NCBI GenBank assembly: GCA_011390935.1
Contig: JAABRL010000004.1
Location: 62,001 to 126,000, forward strand
Source of the DNA: Gemmatimonas sp.
GTDB lineage: Bacteria; Gemmatimonadota; Gemmatimonadetes; Gemmatimonadales; Gemmatimonadaceae
DNA: 64,000 nt
Reading direction: 5' to 3'
The translations under genes were made by a program, and so were the position numbers. Shown here piece after piece: positions 12,696 to 22,174 of this stretch (positions are counted from its first letter, which is position 1; each line of letters starts with the position of its first letter). The notes under the pieces are model-generated. The model searched no databases, had not been told where the DNA came from, and saw only the letters and a list, made by a program, of their open reading frames with translations.

Positions 12696-13400
12696 TCAGG
12701 TCGGCGTGCGGGACCAGCGCGCCGTAACGCGCCAGCCCAGTCGGTGTTGCACGGCCGGTCTCACGCCAACGGCGTGATGCACGGCGTGAGCAAGTTCCGG
12801 TGCGGTAAATCCGCGCAGGATGGAGAGCATGCCGTCGTGGCGGCTCACCGGATGGAACCCTAGAGGGAACGATGCGATCCACAGCAGTCCCACCGCAATC
12901 CAGCTGCGTCGCAAATCGCTGACAATCACGCCCGCACGCGCCACGCGGGTCAGCTCGCGAAGCAGGGGAACCGCCTCCTGCGTATCAAAGTGATGTAATA
13001 CCTGCGAGCAGGTGATCACATCGACGCTCTGATCTGCAAACGGCAGCATTCGTGCATCGCCACACACACACTGCTCTGCACCGGGCATCGCGGCCAGTGA
13101 GAGCGGGGGGGAGATCTCGAGCCCGATGGTGTGCAGTTGCAGGCCATGCCGCACGGCCAGCGCGCGCGCAGCTCGCGGAATGTCGCCAAGTCCCGTGCCG
13201 ACGTCGAGCAACACCAACGATGTCTCGCCCCGTGCGCGAGCGGCGAGAAAATATCCGGCCAGCTCCGCGAGTACCGCGCGTCGTCCCCCAAACAACAAAT
13301 TGGCGCGCGCCACATCCTGCAGCGAGCGCGTGGCGATGGCCGAGTCGAGCGACGGGTCGTCGAGGTACTCTGTGCCGCGCCGACGCGCCGGTGTGAACAT
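12696..13400 (-). CDS. class I SAM-dependent methyltransferase
   Basis: LLDVGTGLGDIPRAAR ... LPFADQSVDVITCSQVLHHFD. Confidence 0.85.
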   Translation of the reverse strand: MFTPARRRGTEYLDDPSLDSAIATRSLQDVARANLLFGGRRAVLAELAGYFLAARARGETSLVLLDVGTGLGDIPRAARALAVRHGLQLHTIGLEISPPLSLAAMPGAEQCVCGDARMLPFADQSVDVITCSQVLHHFDTQEAVPLLRELTRVARAGVIVSDLRRSWIAVGLLWIASFPLGFHPVSRHDGMLSILRGFTAPELAHAVHHAVGVRPAVQHRLGWRVTARWSRTPT

Positions 13401-13895
13401 TCAGCGGCTCAATCGCGCGTAGGCACCGCGGCAATAGAGGAGCGGATCACCCTCAGCCAGCTGCACGTGCTCCACCGCGCCCACCACGATCGTGTGATCG
13501 CCGCCCTCATGCCGCGCCGTGATGCGACACTCGAGGGTGGTCAGCGTGTCGGGCAGCACGATCACCCCCGATTCGGTGCGCGTGTAGGGCACACCCACGA
13601 AGCGCCCCGCGCGCTCGCTGGCGAAGCGCCGCGAGTACTCCTCCTGCGCGTCACTCAGCACGTGCACTACAAAGTGCGACGAATCGCCAATGGCCGCGTG
13701 CCAGGACGCGGTCTGGTTGATGCAGACGAGCACGAGCGGTGGTGAGAGACTCAGCGACGAAAAGGCACTCACCGTCATGCCATAGTCGGTGCCGAGCGCA
13801 TCGCGCGACGTGACGACGGTGACGCCAGAGGCGAAACGACTGAGAGCCGCGCGGTACTCCGTCGCGGAAACGAGTGTGGATGATTCGGTGGTCAT
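13401..13895 (-). CDS. flavin reductase family protein
   Basis: FASGVTVVTSRDALGTDYGMTVSAFSSLSLSPPLVLVCIN. Confidence 0.85.
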   Translation of the reverse strand: MTTESSTLVSATEYRAALSRFASGVTVVTSRDALGTDYGMTVSAFSSLSLSPPLVLVCINQTASWHAAIGDSSHFVVHVLSDAQEEYSRRFASERAGRFVGVPYTRTESGVIVLPDTLTTLECRITARHEGGDHTIVVGAVEHVQLAEGDPLLYCRGAYARLSR

Positions 13896-15130
13896 GAGCG
13901 AGCAGGGGGAACAAGCATGCGCCACAGTACGCCGGGGCGCAGGACTTCGCGCGCGGGCACGAAGTCACCGGTGACGCCGATGAGCAGGTCGGCAAGGTCG
14001 GTCCGTCGCGACAGCACGCGAGCGGCGTGATTCATGAGCGCAGGAAACGAGACGGCGAGTCCGATGAGCTTCTCCACGCGCCATTTGCCGGCGAACGTGC
14101 GCACCCGCTCACGATCGTAGGCGCGCAGCGCGTGCGCGGACGCTTTTGCCGTAGGTGCACGCAGCGCCTCGAGCACATACGGTGCGACCATTTCGCCGCC
14201 GCGCAGCGCCGCGTAAATCCCCTCGCCGGTGAACGGATCGAAGAAATCGGCCGCGTCGCCCACGAGCGCGGCGTCGGGCGCCCACGCGCGCGTGGCGTGT
14301 GAGGCGAACGGCCCCGTCGCGCGTACCGGCGACATCCGCTCGGCATGTTCGAAACGCGCCGCGAGGTGCGGATACCGCGCGAGCCAGTCGCGCACGTAGC
14401 CGTCCGCATTGCCGGCCGCCCCTTTCGCGAGTCGCGCCGGCACCACGAGGGCGACATTGGTGAGGCCGCCCCCCACATCGGCCAGGCCGAGATAGCCATC
14501 GCGCTGCACGTGCATCTCACCCCGCGCGCCAATGCCCGCCACGCCGCGCCAGTGCGCCACCAGCGCGAGGCGCCGAGGCCACCGTGAACGGCGCGCCACG
14601 CCAAGCGCACGCGCCACGCGGGACCGCAATCCATCGGCGCCGATGACGAGGTCCGCGTGCAGGTCATGTTCGACGCCATCGTGTCGAAGGCGAACAGCAT
14701 AGCCGCGCGGCTCCGCGTCGAGTGCCTCGAGCGTCACCCCTTCGTGCACCGTGGCGCCTGCGGCGCGAGCTCGATCGAGCAGCAGGCCGTCGAGGATTTC
14801 GCGTCGCAGGGCCAGGCCGCGGTCGCGAAAGCCGCGAAAGCCGTGCTCGGCCGCAAACGCCCCCTCGATTTCGAAGCCGTTGGGCGCCCGCACACGCATG
14901 CCGGTGAGCTGGGCGGCGCCCGCATCTTCCACCGCCTGCAGCGCGCCCATCGCGTGCAGCACCCGCGACGCTTCCGGGCTGAGGTACTCCGCGCACGGCT
15001 TGGAGCGCGGAAAGTGCGCCCGGTCAATGACCATCACGTCTACGCCGGCCTGCGCAAGAAACGTTGCCGAAGACGACCCCGCGGGGCCGCCTCCGACGAT
15101 CAGGACCTGCGTGCGCTGGGGGAGGGACAT
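13892..15130 (-). CDS. FAD-dependent oxidoreductase, geranylgeranyl reductase family
   Basis: GGGPAGSSSATFLAQAGVDVMVIDRAHFPRSKPCAEYLSPEA; VIGADGLRSRVARALG; internal start at 15130. Confidence 0.8.
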   Translation of the reverse strand: MSLPQRTQVLIVGGGPAGSSSATFLAQAGVDVMVIDRAHFPRSKPCAEYLSPEASRVLHAMGALQAVEDAGAAQLTGMRVRAPNGFEIEGAFAAEHGFRGFRDRGLALRREILDGLLLDRARAAGATVHEGVTLEALDAEPRGYAVRLRHDGVEHDLHADLVIGADGLRSRVARALGVARRSRWPRRLALVAHWRGVAGIGARGEMHVQRDGYLGLADVGGGLTNVALVVPARLAKGAAGNADGYVRDWLARYPHLAARFEHAERMSPVRATGPFASHATRAWAPDAALVGDAADFFDPFTGEGIYAALRGGEMVAPYVLEALRAPTAKASAHALRAYDRERVRTFAGKWRVEKLIGLAVSFPALMNHAARVLSRRTDLADLLIGVTGDFVPAREVLRPGVLWRMLVPPARS

Positions 15131-15232
15131 GAAGGGCCGAATGAGAGCAATCGCTCGCGCATCCGAGTGCACGAACAGACAAGGAATAAGTGGGAGTTTC
15201 GCGCTCGGGTTCCCGCCCCGCAACCACGCCGT

Positions 15233-16033
15233 CTACCGAAGCAGCACCGCCGCAACAGCCGCGCCGACCGCCGTGGAGAGCAGGTTGACCAGATCGTTGT
15301 CGAGCCATGAGGCGCCCCCGATCTGTCGCGTCGGGTGGCCGCACTCGTGTTGGAGCTGCTCGGTGTCGGTGCCGCAGTGGTCGCACCGTCGCCGCTGCTG
15401 TGCGACGGCGCCGAGCAGGGTGTCCGCCGATGCGCCTGCTACCCCGCCAATGGCCACGGCGTGCCAGACACCCACCGGGACGACGCCATACAACACCGCT
15501 GCCCACGACCATATCAGCGCACCCGCCACCATGGCCATTGTCCCTGGGGCTGAGACGGCCCCCGACGTACCGGCCGGCACCCACCGCCATGTACGAAGGG
15601 ACCACGCTCGCGCACTCGCCCACGTGCCGCCCTCCGTCGCCCAGGTGTCGGCACCAGCCGCCGCCAGCGAGGCAGCCGCGGCAACGGACACCACCGTCAA
15701 TGGCGGACCAACGAGCGCCCATGTGAGCAGCGCGGCGAGCGCGAACAGCCCGCCGTTGGCCAACACCTGCAGCGCGTCACGCGTCCCACCCTTGGCCACG
15801 ATGCCGTGTACGTGCCGCGCCTTTCGTGCACGGCCCAGTCGCGAAAGTGCGGCCGTGACCACGAACCACGTGACAAGGTAGGCACCCCATCCGGGACCGG
15901 TGCTGAGTACGAGGGTACCGACGAGGACTGCGGCGACACCGCCGCTGCGACTGAGCGATCCCGCGCGCCAGGCAAGGAGCGCGATGCCGGCGGATGCGGC
16001 GACGGCGAGGGCGAGACCGTACAGACTCGGCAC
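15233..16033 (-). CDS. DUF92 domain integral membrane protein (VTE6-like)
   Basis: GTLVLSTGPGWGAYLVTWFVVTAALSRLGRARK, AGADTWATEGG, GASADTLLGAVAQ. Confidence 0.8.
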   Translation of the reverse strand: MPSLYGLALAVAASAGIALLAWRAGSLSRSGGVAAVLVGTLVLSTGPGWGAYLVTWFVVTAALSRLGRARKARHVHGIVAKGGTRDALQVLANGGLFALAALLTWALVGPPLTVVSVAAAASLAAAGADTWATEGGTWASARAWSLRTWRWVPAGTSGAVSAPGTMAMVAGALIWSWAAVLYGVVPVGVWHAVAIGGVAGASADTLLGAVAQQRRRCDHCGTDTEQLQHECGHPTRQIGGASWLDNDLVNLLSTAVGAAVAAVLLR

Positions 16034-16054
16034 GGGACGCCGCGCCGAGGTGGG

Positions 16055-16396
16055 TCAGGACCGATCGACGTGCGTGACGCGAGCGTCGGCGTCGCGAGCC
16101 TCGCTCGACACGCGCTGCTCCTGATCGGCAAACAGCTGCGTCACGCGAAGCTGCAGTCGGCGCGACGCCAACACCGGCACGTGCGCTCGCTGGATCGCCG
16201 CGATGAGATGCCGGAGACCCAACTCGGCGTGCTGGCAAGCCGAGCAACGACTCACGTGTGCGAGTACCTCGGCCGCTTCCTCGGGTGAGGCTTCACCATC
16301 GACAAAGGCGCTCAGGCAGGCGCGAACGTGCCGACACTCCGCCGACGTATCGTCGGAGGGCGCGCTGTTGGGTGAGCGGGACGCGATGGAGGGCAT
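16055..16396 (-). CDS. zinc-finger (zf-HC2/ZAS) anti-sigma-factor-like protein
   Basis: CRHVRACLSAFVDGEASPEEAAEVLAHVSRCSACQHAE (HxxxCxxC). Confidence 0.65.
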   Translation of the reverse strand: MPSIASRSPNSAPSDDTSAECRHVRACLSAFVDGEASPEEAAEVLAHVSRCSACQHAELGLRHLIAAIQRAHVPVLASRRLQLRVTQLFADQEQRVSSEARDADARVTHVDRS

Positions 16397-16585
16397 GACA
16401 GGTCCGGGGAGGGACGGGAGCTGGCAGTGGGAGCGCAACACACGCTGCGAGTTGGTGATATAGATCCGCCGTCGCATGCTGCCTACTTAACACAACGACT
16501 GGCGACGCGGGAGGTTCCAGTCCGGACCGATCAGGTGGACCGATATCCGCTGTTACGTGCCGAGTCGATGCGCTAGGTTGGGCGG

Positions 16586-17269
16586 GTGACGCACATGTAC
16601 CCGGATCTCTCACCTCGCCTGACACCCGCCGCCGGTGTCGCTCTGCTGCCGCTCGCCGGATCGCCGGTGGACGCGCTGGTCCCGCTGGCGTTGCTCGAAT
16701 CCGTACGCGCCCTGGATCTGCCGGCCGCCGACCTCGACACGGAGCTTGTGCACGAGTTGCGCAACAAGCGCTTCGGTCTCAGTGATACGGTGTACATGCA
16801 GATCAAACGGTACGGCGAAGCGGTGCGACGCCAGCAGCGTGTCCCGTTCGACGAAGTACTCGCGCTGTCACGCCTCATCGGGCGCCGCCCGGATGCCGAT
16901 CTCGTGTTTCGCGAAGCAGGCCGTCGCGTGGCGCGCGCTTCACTCGCCACCGTCTCGTCCACCACGCGTCGCGCCGGTCGTTCACTCCCGGGTCCGCTTG
17001 GCCGGCCGATTGCGCTCCGGAGTTTGCGCGCGATCTGCCGCCGGTATCTCGATGGTCGACTGGAGCGACAGGGCTCGACGTTGCTGCTCGAGGTGTTGTC
17101 GCCGGTGACCGCCGATGCGGCCCCCGATTGCGGTGGGTGTGGATTCCAGGAGGCGGCGCTGCGCGAACTCCTGCTCGGCCTTACCGGCGTTGACCACGCG
17201 ATTCAGGCGGTGGCCTGTCTCTCGCGTGGCGACCGTACCTGTCAGTGGCGCACCGACTGGCGTCGCTGA
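16586..17269 (+). CDS. hypothetical protein with V4R-like C-terminus
   Basis: C-terminus CGGCGFQEAALRELLLGLTGVDHAIQAVACLSRGDRTCQWRTDW resembles 4-vinyl-reductase/XylR_N-type domains. Confidence 0.5.
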   Translation: MTHMYPDLSPRLTPAAGVALLPLAGSPVDALVPLALLESVRALDLPAADLDTELVHELRNKRFGLSDTVYMQIKRYGEAVRRQQRVPFDEVLALSRLIGRRPDADLVFREAGRRVARASLATVSSTTRRAGRSLPGPLGRPIALRSLRAICRRYLDGRLERQGSTLLLEVLSPVTADAAPDCGGCGFQEAALRELLLGLTGVDHAIQAVACLSRGDRTCQWRTDWRR

Positions 17270-17287
17270 CCTTCGCGAAGACTGCCC

Positions 17288-18466
17288 ATGCTCACGCCCG
17301 CGATGCTACCGTCGCTGCAGCAACGGATCGCCGATCTCGAACTGGACGGTTGGCTGCTTTACGACTTCCGCGGTACGAATGCGATTGCGTCCGGCCTGCT
17401 CGGTTTTGGAGGCCTGGTGTCGCGACGCGTCTTTGCCTGGATTCCGCGTGAGGGGACGCCAATCGGCGTGCAGCACGCCATCGAACCGGGACCGTGGGCG
17501 CGCTGGCCGCACGAGTGGCCGCGCGTCACGTATAGCGGATGGCGAGCGCTGGAAGCAGAGCTGGCGACGCTGGTGAACGGCAAGCGGGTGGCCATGGAGT
17601 ATTCGCCGGGCGATGCGATCCCGTATCTCGATCGCATTCCCGCCGGCGTGCTCGAGATGGTGCGCGCCGCCGGTGCCACGGTGGTCAGTTCGGGAGAGCT
17701 GGTGAGCGCGGTGTACGCCACGTGGACGCCCGCGAATCGCGCGTCGCATGAGCGGGCCGCCGAGGCGATTCGCCGGATTGCGCACGAAGCGTTTGCCATC
17801 GCCGGCGAGCGCGCACGCACGGCGTCACCCGCGGCCGAACATGAGCTGCAGCAGTTCATCCTCGACGCGTTTGCTCGCGCGGGACTCTCCACGGATCACG
17901 GGCCCGATGTGGCCGCCAGCGAAAATGCTGCCAACCCGCACTATGAACCGAGTGCCAGCGCACCGCGACTCGTGCGCGAGGGAGACGTGCTGTTGATCGA
18001 CCTGTGGGCGCGCGAAGCCGATGGCGTCTACGCCGACCAGACGTGGATGGCCTCGATCGGCGCGCCATCGCGTCGTGTGATCACGGTGTGGGAGGCGGTG
18101 CGCGATGCCCGCGATGCCGCGCTCTCACTGCTGCACGCGCGACTCGGCGCTGGGGAGCTCGTGCGCGGTGCCGAAGCCGACGATGCCGCGCGCGCCGTGA
18201 TCGAAGCGCGCGGCTTCGGGCCGTACTTCACGCATCGCACGGGTCACTCCATCGATTCGCGCGAGCTGCATGGCTCCGGACCGCAGATCGACAATCTCGA
18301 GTCGCGGGATGAGCGACTGCTCGTGTCCGGTGTCGGGTTTTCGATCGAACCGGGGATCTATCTGCCCGGAGAGCTCGGCGTGCGCAGTGAAGTGAACGCG
18401 CTCGTGACGGACGATGGGCTGCTGGTGACGCCTGGGGTGATCCAGCGCGACCTGCTCGTGCTGTAG
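17288..18466 (+). CDS. M24 family metallopeptidase (Xaa-Pro peptidase-like)
   Basis: ALEAELATLVNGKRVAMEYS; LLIDLWAREADGVYADQTW; HRTGHSIDSRELHGSGPQIDNLESRDERLLVSGVGFSIEPGIYLPGELGVRSE. Confidence 0.85.
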   Translation: MLTPAMLPSLQQRIADLELDGWLLYDFRGTNAIASGLLGFGGLVSRRVFAWIPREGTPIGVQHAIEPGPWARWPHEWPRVTYSGWRALEAELATLVNGKRVAMEYSPGDAIPYLDRIPAGVLEMVRAAGATVVSSGELVSAVYATWTPANRASHERAAEAIRRIAHEAFAIAGERARTASPAAEHELQQFILDAFARAGLSTDHGPDVAASENAANPHYEPSASAPRLVREGDVLLIDLWAREADGVYADQTWMASIGAPSRRVITVWEAVRDARDAALSLLHARLGAGELVRGAEADDAARAVIEARGFGPYFTHRTGHSIDSRELHGSGPQIDNLESRDERLLVSGVGFSIEPGIYLPGELGVRSEVNALVTDDGLLVTPGVIQRDLLVL

Positions 18467-19386
18467 TGCACGAGTGCTCGCGCCCTGCGCGCCGCTCGAA
18501 TGCGGCGCGAGTGGCCGGGATGGCGCTGCTGGCGCTGTGCGGGTTTGCCTGTGGTGGAAGCGACGCCGAGGTTGCCCCCGAGACACGCGCACCGGATCCG
18601 CTGCTCAGCGCGCCGCGCATTGTGCACATGCAATCGCTCGCGATGGCCAGTGGTGCCTTGCCCTATGTGGTCGATACGACCATCACCGCCGAGCAGACGG
18701 GCCGCATCAGCGCTGTTGTAACGGCCGATGATGACCTGCCGCCGGACTCGCTCGTGCGCATCACCCACGATGCCCCCACGTGTGCGGCCGTGCCCGACGC
18801 TCCGTTCGTGGGTACGCGCAGCGGGGTGGGTGATGCGGTGGCGTGGCTCGTTGGCGTGCGACGCGGACCAGCCGATCCGGCAGCGCGACGCATGACGATC
18901 GCGTTGGCGCAGTGTCAGATTCAGCCGCGCATTTCGCGGGCGCCACTGGGCGCGACGTTGCTGGTGCGCAGTGCGGACAACATCGATGCGCGACTGCGCT
19001 TCCTCGATGTGATGGACGAGCTGCCGACGCGTACCAGTGGCGATACGACGCCAGCCGCACGCGTCGTCACACCGGTGGCGCCGCGCGCGCTGGTGCCATT
19101 GTTCAGCGCCGGCGCCGTCGTGCCGCTGACCGCGGTGACGGACGCCCCAGGGCTCGTGGAGATTCGCGACGATCGGCACCCGTGGGTCCACGGCTGGATT
19201 GCAGTGGCACCACACCCGTTCGTGGCGATCAGCGATGCGTCGGGTCGGATCACCTTCGATCACGTGCCGACTGGTCGCTACGTGCTGGTCACCTGGCACG
19301 AGCGACTTGGCACCGTCGCGACCGATGTGCGCGTGGAACGTGGCGTGGAGACGCGCGTGACGGTCACACTCCCCGTCACGCCGTAA
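18466..19386 (+). CDS. secreted/lipoprotein with cupredoxin-like plus carboxypeptidase-regulatory-like architecture
   Basis: Signal-like ALLALCGFACGG; HPWVHGWIAVAPHPFVAISDASGRITFDHVPTGRYVLVTWHERLG. Confidence 0.55.
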   Translation: MHECSRPARRSNAARVAGMALLALCGFACGGSDAEVAPETRAPDPLLSAPRIVHMQSLAMASGALPYVVDTTITAEQTGRISAVVTADDDLPPDSLVRITHDAPTCAAVPDAPFVGTRSGVGDAVAWLVGVRRGPADPAARRMTIALAQCQIQPRISRAPLGATLLVRSADNIDARLRFLDVMDELPTRTSGDTTPAARVVTPVAPRALVPLFSAGAVVPLTAVTDAPGLVEIRDDRHPWVHGWIAVAPHPFVAISDASGRITFDHVPTGRYVLVTWHERLGTVATDVRVERGVETRVTVTLPVTP

Positions 19387-19409
19387 GTCTCGGCTCGAAG
19401 CGCGCGTCG

Positions 19410-21209
19410 CTACTCGACGAGGGTGTCGGCAAGCCCCGCGAACTGGCGGGCGTGCAGTGCGTGGTACAGTCCGCCAAGCGCGACGAGTGTCTCGTGCGTG
19501 CCCTCTTCCACAATGCGCCCCTGATCGAGCACCACCACGCGATCGGCGCGACGCACCGTGCTCAGCCGGTGCGCAATGATGATGGTCGTGCGGCCGTGCA
19601 GCAGTTCACCGAGCGCGGCTTCCACCAGATGTTCGCTTTCGCTGTCGAGACTCGACGTGGCCTCGTCAAGAATCACCACGGCAGGGTTCTTGAGAAACAC
19701 GCGGGCGATGGCGATGCGCTGACGTTGGCCACCGGAGAGCTTCACGCCGCGCTCGCCGACACGCGTGTCCAGCCCTTCAGGCAACCGGGTGATGAACTCC
19801 CACGCATGCGCCGCCCGGGCCGCTCCCTCCACATCGGCATCGCTCGCATCGGGACGCGCATACGCGATGTTGTCGCGCACGGTGCCACTGAACAGCGTGG
19901 GTTCCTGCGGTACGATGCCAATGGCGCCGCGCAGGTCGTGCAGGGCGAGCGTGCGCAGGTCGTGGCCGTCGAGCGTGATCCGGCCGCCGGTCACGTCCCA
20001 GAAGCGGGGGACCAGCGAGGCCATCGTGGTCTTGCCGGCACCGCTGCGTCCCACAAGCGCCACGATCTCGCCCGGGGCGAAGCGCAGTGACACGTTCCGC
20101 AACACCGGCCCCGCCTCGTCGCTGTAGGCGAAGGTCACGTCGTCGAGCGAGACCGCGCCACGCACGGGGCGCTCGAGCGTCACCGGCGCTGCCGGATCTG
20201 CGACCGTGGGCGGTGTGTCCAACAGCTCGAACACGCGCAGTGTGGCGCCAACCGCTTCCTGGAAGTTGCCAAAGAGCGACGCGAGTGCACCAACCGCTGC
20301 CGCCACCGTGAGCGCGTAGAACAGAAACGCCACGAGCGCACCGGCGGTAAGGCGTCCGGCCAGCACCTGCGCACCGCCTTGCCAGAGCACCGCCACCACG
20401 GAGGCGAACGCCACGAACCCCACCACGCCGAAAAATCCGGCGCGCAGCTTCGCGCGATGGACGGCCACGGTCACCACACCCTCGAGCAGCGAGCGAAAGC
20501 GCGCCGTCTCAACGGGTTCGCGTGTGAAGCTCTGTACGGTGCGGATCGAGCCGAACGCTTCATCGGCCGTGCCCATGGCGTCGGCGATGCGATCCTGCAC
20601 ACCCGTGGTGGCTTTGCGCAGCGCACGGCCGAACACGATCGCTGCACCGACGACGAGCGGCACGACCGCGAGCGTGGTGAGTGTGAGCCCCGGATTGGTG
20701 ATGGTGAGCATGATGATGCCGCCCACCAGAAACAGAATCTGACGCGACAGCTCCGAAATCCACGTGCCCAGCAAGGACTGCAGCAGCGCGAGGTCCGACG
20801 ACAGACGACTCGTGAGCTCACCCGTGCGCCGATCGGTGAAAAACGCCGGGCTGAGGCGAATGAGATGCGCGAACGTATCTTCGCGCAACGTGGCGACGAC
20901 CCGCTCGGTGGTGGAGCTCAGCAGGTACACCTGCACGAAGTTCGCGATCGCCTGGACGGCGAAGATGCCGAGCAACGCAAGCGCGATGCGATCGAGCGCC
21001 CCACGATCCTTGAGTTCGAAGGCGGCGTCGAGCAGGTAGCCGATCACGAGCGGGAACACGAGTCCCGCCGCCGCCGCAATCACCAGGCACACGAACGCCG
21101 TGAGCAGTCGCGCGCGATAGGGCGCGACACGTGGCAGCAGCCGACCGAGTGGTTTTGGGGAGGGCAGTCCGCGGGGGCGAGCTTCCGCCGTGCTGCCGGA
21201 CGCAGCCAT
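19410..21209 (-). CDS. ABC transporter, fused permease/ATPase (MsbA/MdlB-like exporter)
   Basis: ABC_membrane region plus GRSGAGKTTMASLVPRFWD, LSGGQRQRIAIARVFLKNPAVVILDEATSSLD; internal start at 21209. Confidence 0.9.
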   Translation of the reverse strand: MAASGSTAEARPRGLPSPKPLGRLLPRVAPYRARLLTAFVCLVIAAAAGLVFPLVIGYLLDAAFELKDRGALDRIALALLGIFAVQAIANFVQVYLLSSTTERVVATLREDTFAHLIRLSPAFFTDRRTGELTSRLSSDLALLQSLLGTWISELSRQILFLVGGIIMLTITNPGLTLTTLAVVPLVVGAAIVFGRALRKATTGVQDRIADAMGTADEAFGSIRTVQSFTREPVETARFRSLLEGVVTVAVHRAKLRAGFFGVVGFVAFASVVAVLWQGGAQVLAGRLTAGALVAFLFYALTVAAAVGALASLFGNFQEAVGATLRVFELLDTPPTVADPAAPVTLERPVRGAVSLDDVTFAYSDEAGPVLRNVSLRFAPGEIVALVGRSGAGKTTMASLVPRFWDVTGGRITLDGHDLRTLALHDLRGAIGIVPQEPTLFSGTVRDNIAYARPDASDADVEGAARAAHAWEFITRLPEGLDTRVGERGVKLSGGQRQRIAIARVFLKNPAVVILDEATSSLDSESEHLVEAALGELLHGRTTIIIAHRLSTVRRADRVVVLDQGRIVEEGTHETLVALGGLYHALHARQFAGLADTLVE

Positions 21210-21226
21210 GCTCGGCGTCCGGCGAC

Positions 21227-22174
21227 TCACCGTGCCAGCGCCCGATCCACACCCATCGCCACGAAGAGCAGCGCGAGGTAGAGCAGGGAATACTTGTACA
21301 CCCACCACGCGGGCCCACTCCACGGCGTACCGGCACGCGCGGCGCGAATCATCTGCACGATGCCGCCGAGCAGGAGGCCGCCGAGCACGAGCGCACTGGC
21401 GAGATACAGCAGGCCGAAGGCACCAACCCACCACGGCAGCACGGTGAGCCACAGCAGGATGATCGTGTACCAGAACATCTGGTACATCGTTTCCCGCTCG
21501 CCCCACACCAGCGGCGCCATGGGCACGCCCGCGCGCCCGTAGTCCACCTGCTTCATGAGCGCGAGCGCCCAGAAGTGTGGCGGTGTCCAGTAGAACACGA
21601 TGAGAAACAGTGTGATCGCCACAATGTCGAGCGAGCCCGTCACGGCCGCCCATCCCACGAGCGGCGGAAACGCACCCGCCGCGCCGCCGATCACGATGTT
21701 CTGCGGCGACGACCGCTTGAGCCACCGCGTATAGATGAACACGTAGAAGTAGAACCCCGCGAGCGCGAGCGCCGCGGTGAGCACATTCACGAAGTACGCG
21801 AGCAGCCAGGTCGCGGCGACGGCACACGCCACACCGAAGGCGAGCACCTGCTGCGGTCGCATGCGTCCACTCGGGATCGGACGCAGTCGCGTGCGCGCCA
21901 TGACGTCGTCGATATCGCGATCGAGATACATGTTGACCGCGTTCGCGCCGCCCGCCATGAGGTAGCCGCCGAGCATCACGAGCATCACCAGACCGATGGA
22001 TGGTGAGCCCGCCGCGTACATGGGCGCGGCCGTGGTCACCAGCAGCAGCGAAATGATGCGTGGCTTGGTGAGCGCGATGAGGTCACGACCCAGCGAGGTC
22101 TTCTTCGCGGCCGGCTTGCCCTCACGCGGCGAGGGGGCCGTCACCGCCGTTTCGTCCAACGGGATGCCGGTCAT
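21227..22174 (-). CDS. ctaB: protoheme IX farnesyltransferase
   Basis: UbiA family: LTKPRIISLLLVTTAAPMYAAGSPS, GANAVNMYLDRDIDDVMARTRLRPIPSGRM. Confidence 0.9.
   Translation of the reverse strand: MTGIPLDETAVTAPSPREGKPAAKKTSLGRDLIALTKPRIISLLLVTTAAPMYAAGSPSIGLVMLVMLGGYLMAGGANAVNMYLDRDIDDVMARTRLRPIPSGRMRPQQVLAFGVACAVAATWLLAYFVNVLTAALALAGFYFYVFIYTRWLKRSSPQNIVIGGAAGAFPPLVGWAAVTGSLDIVAITLFLIVFYWTPPHFWALALMKQVDYGRAGVPMAPLVWGERETMYQMFWYTIILLWLTVLPWWVGAFGLLYLASALVLGGLLLGGIVQMIRAARAGTPWSGPAWWVYKYSLLYLALLFVAMGVDRALAR

Noticed and set aside
10789-15130. Type III PKS alkylresorcinol-like cluster
   Set aside because: No chalcone-synthase-like gene in the window; only the FabF-like KS is present, so the specific label was not used
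18843-20090. 415-aa plus-strand ORF
   Set aside because: Out-of-frame with the 18466-19386 gene and antisense to the ABC transporter
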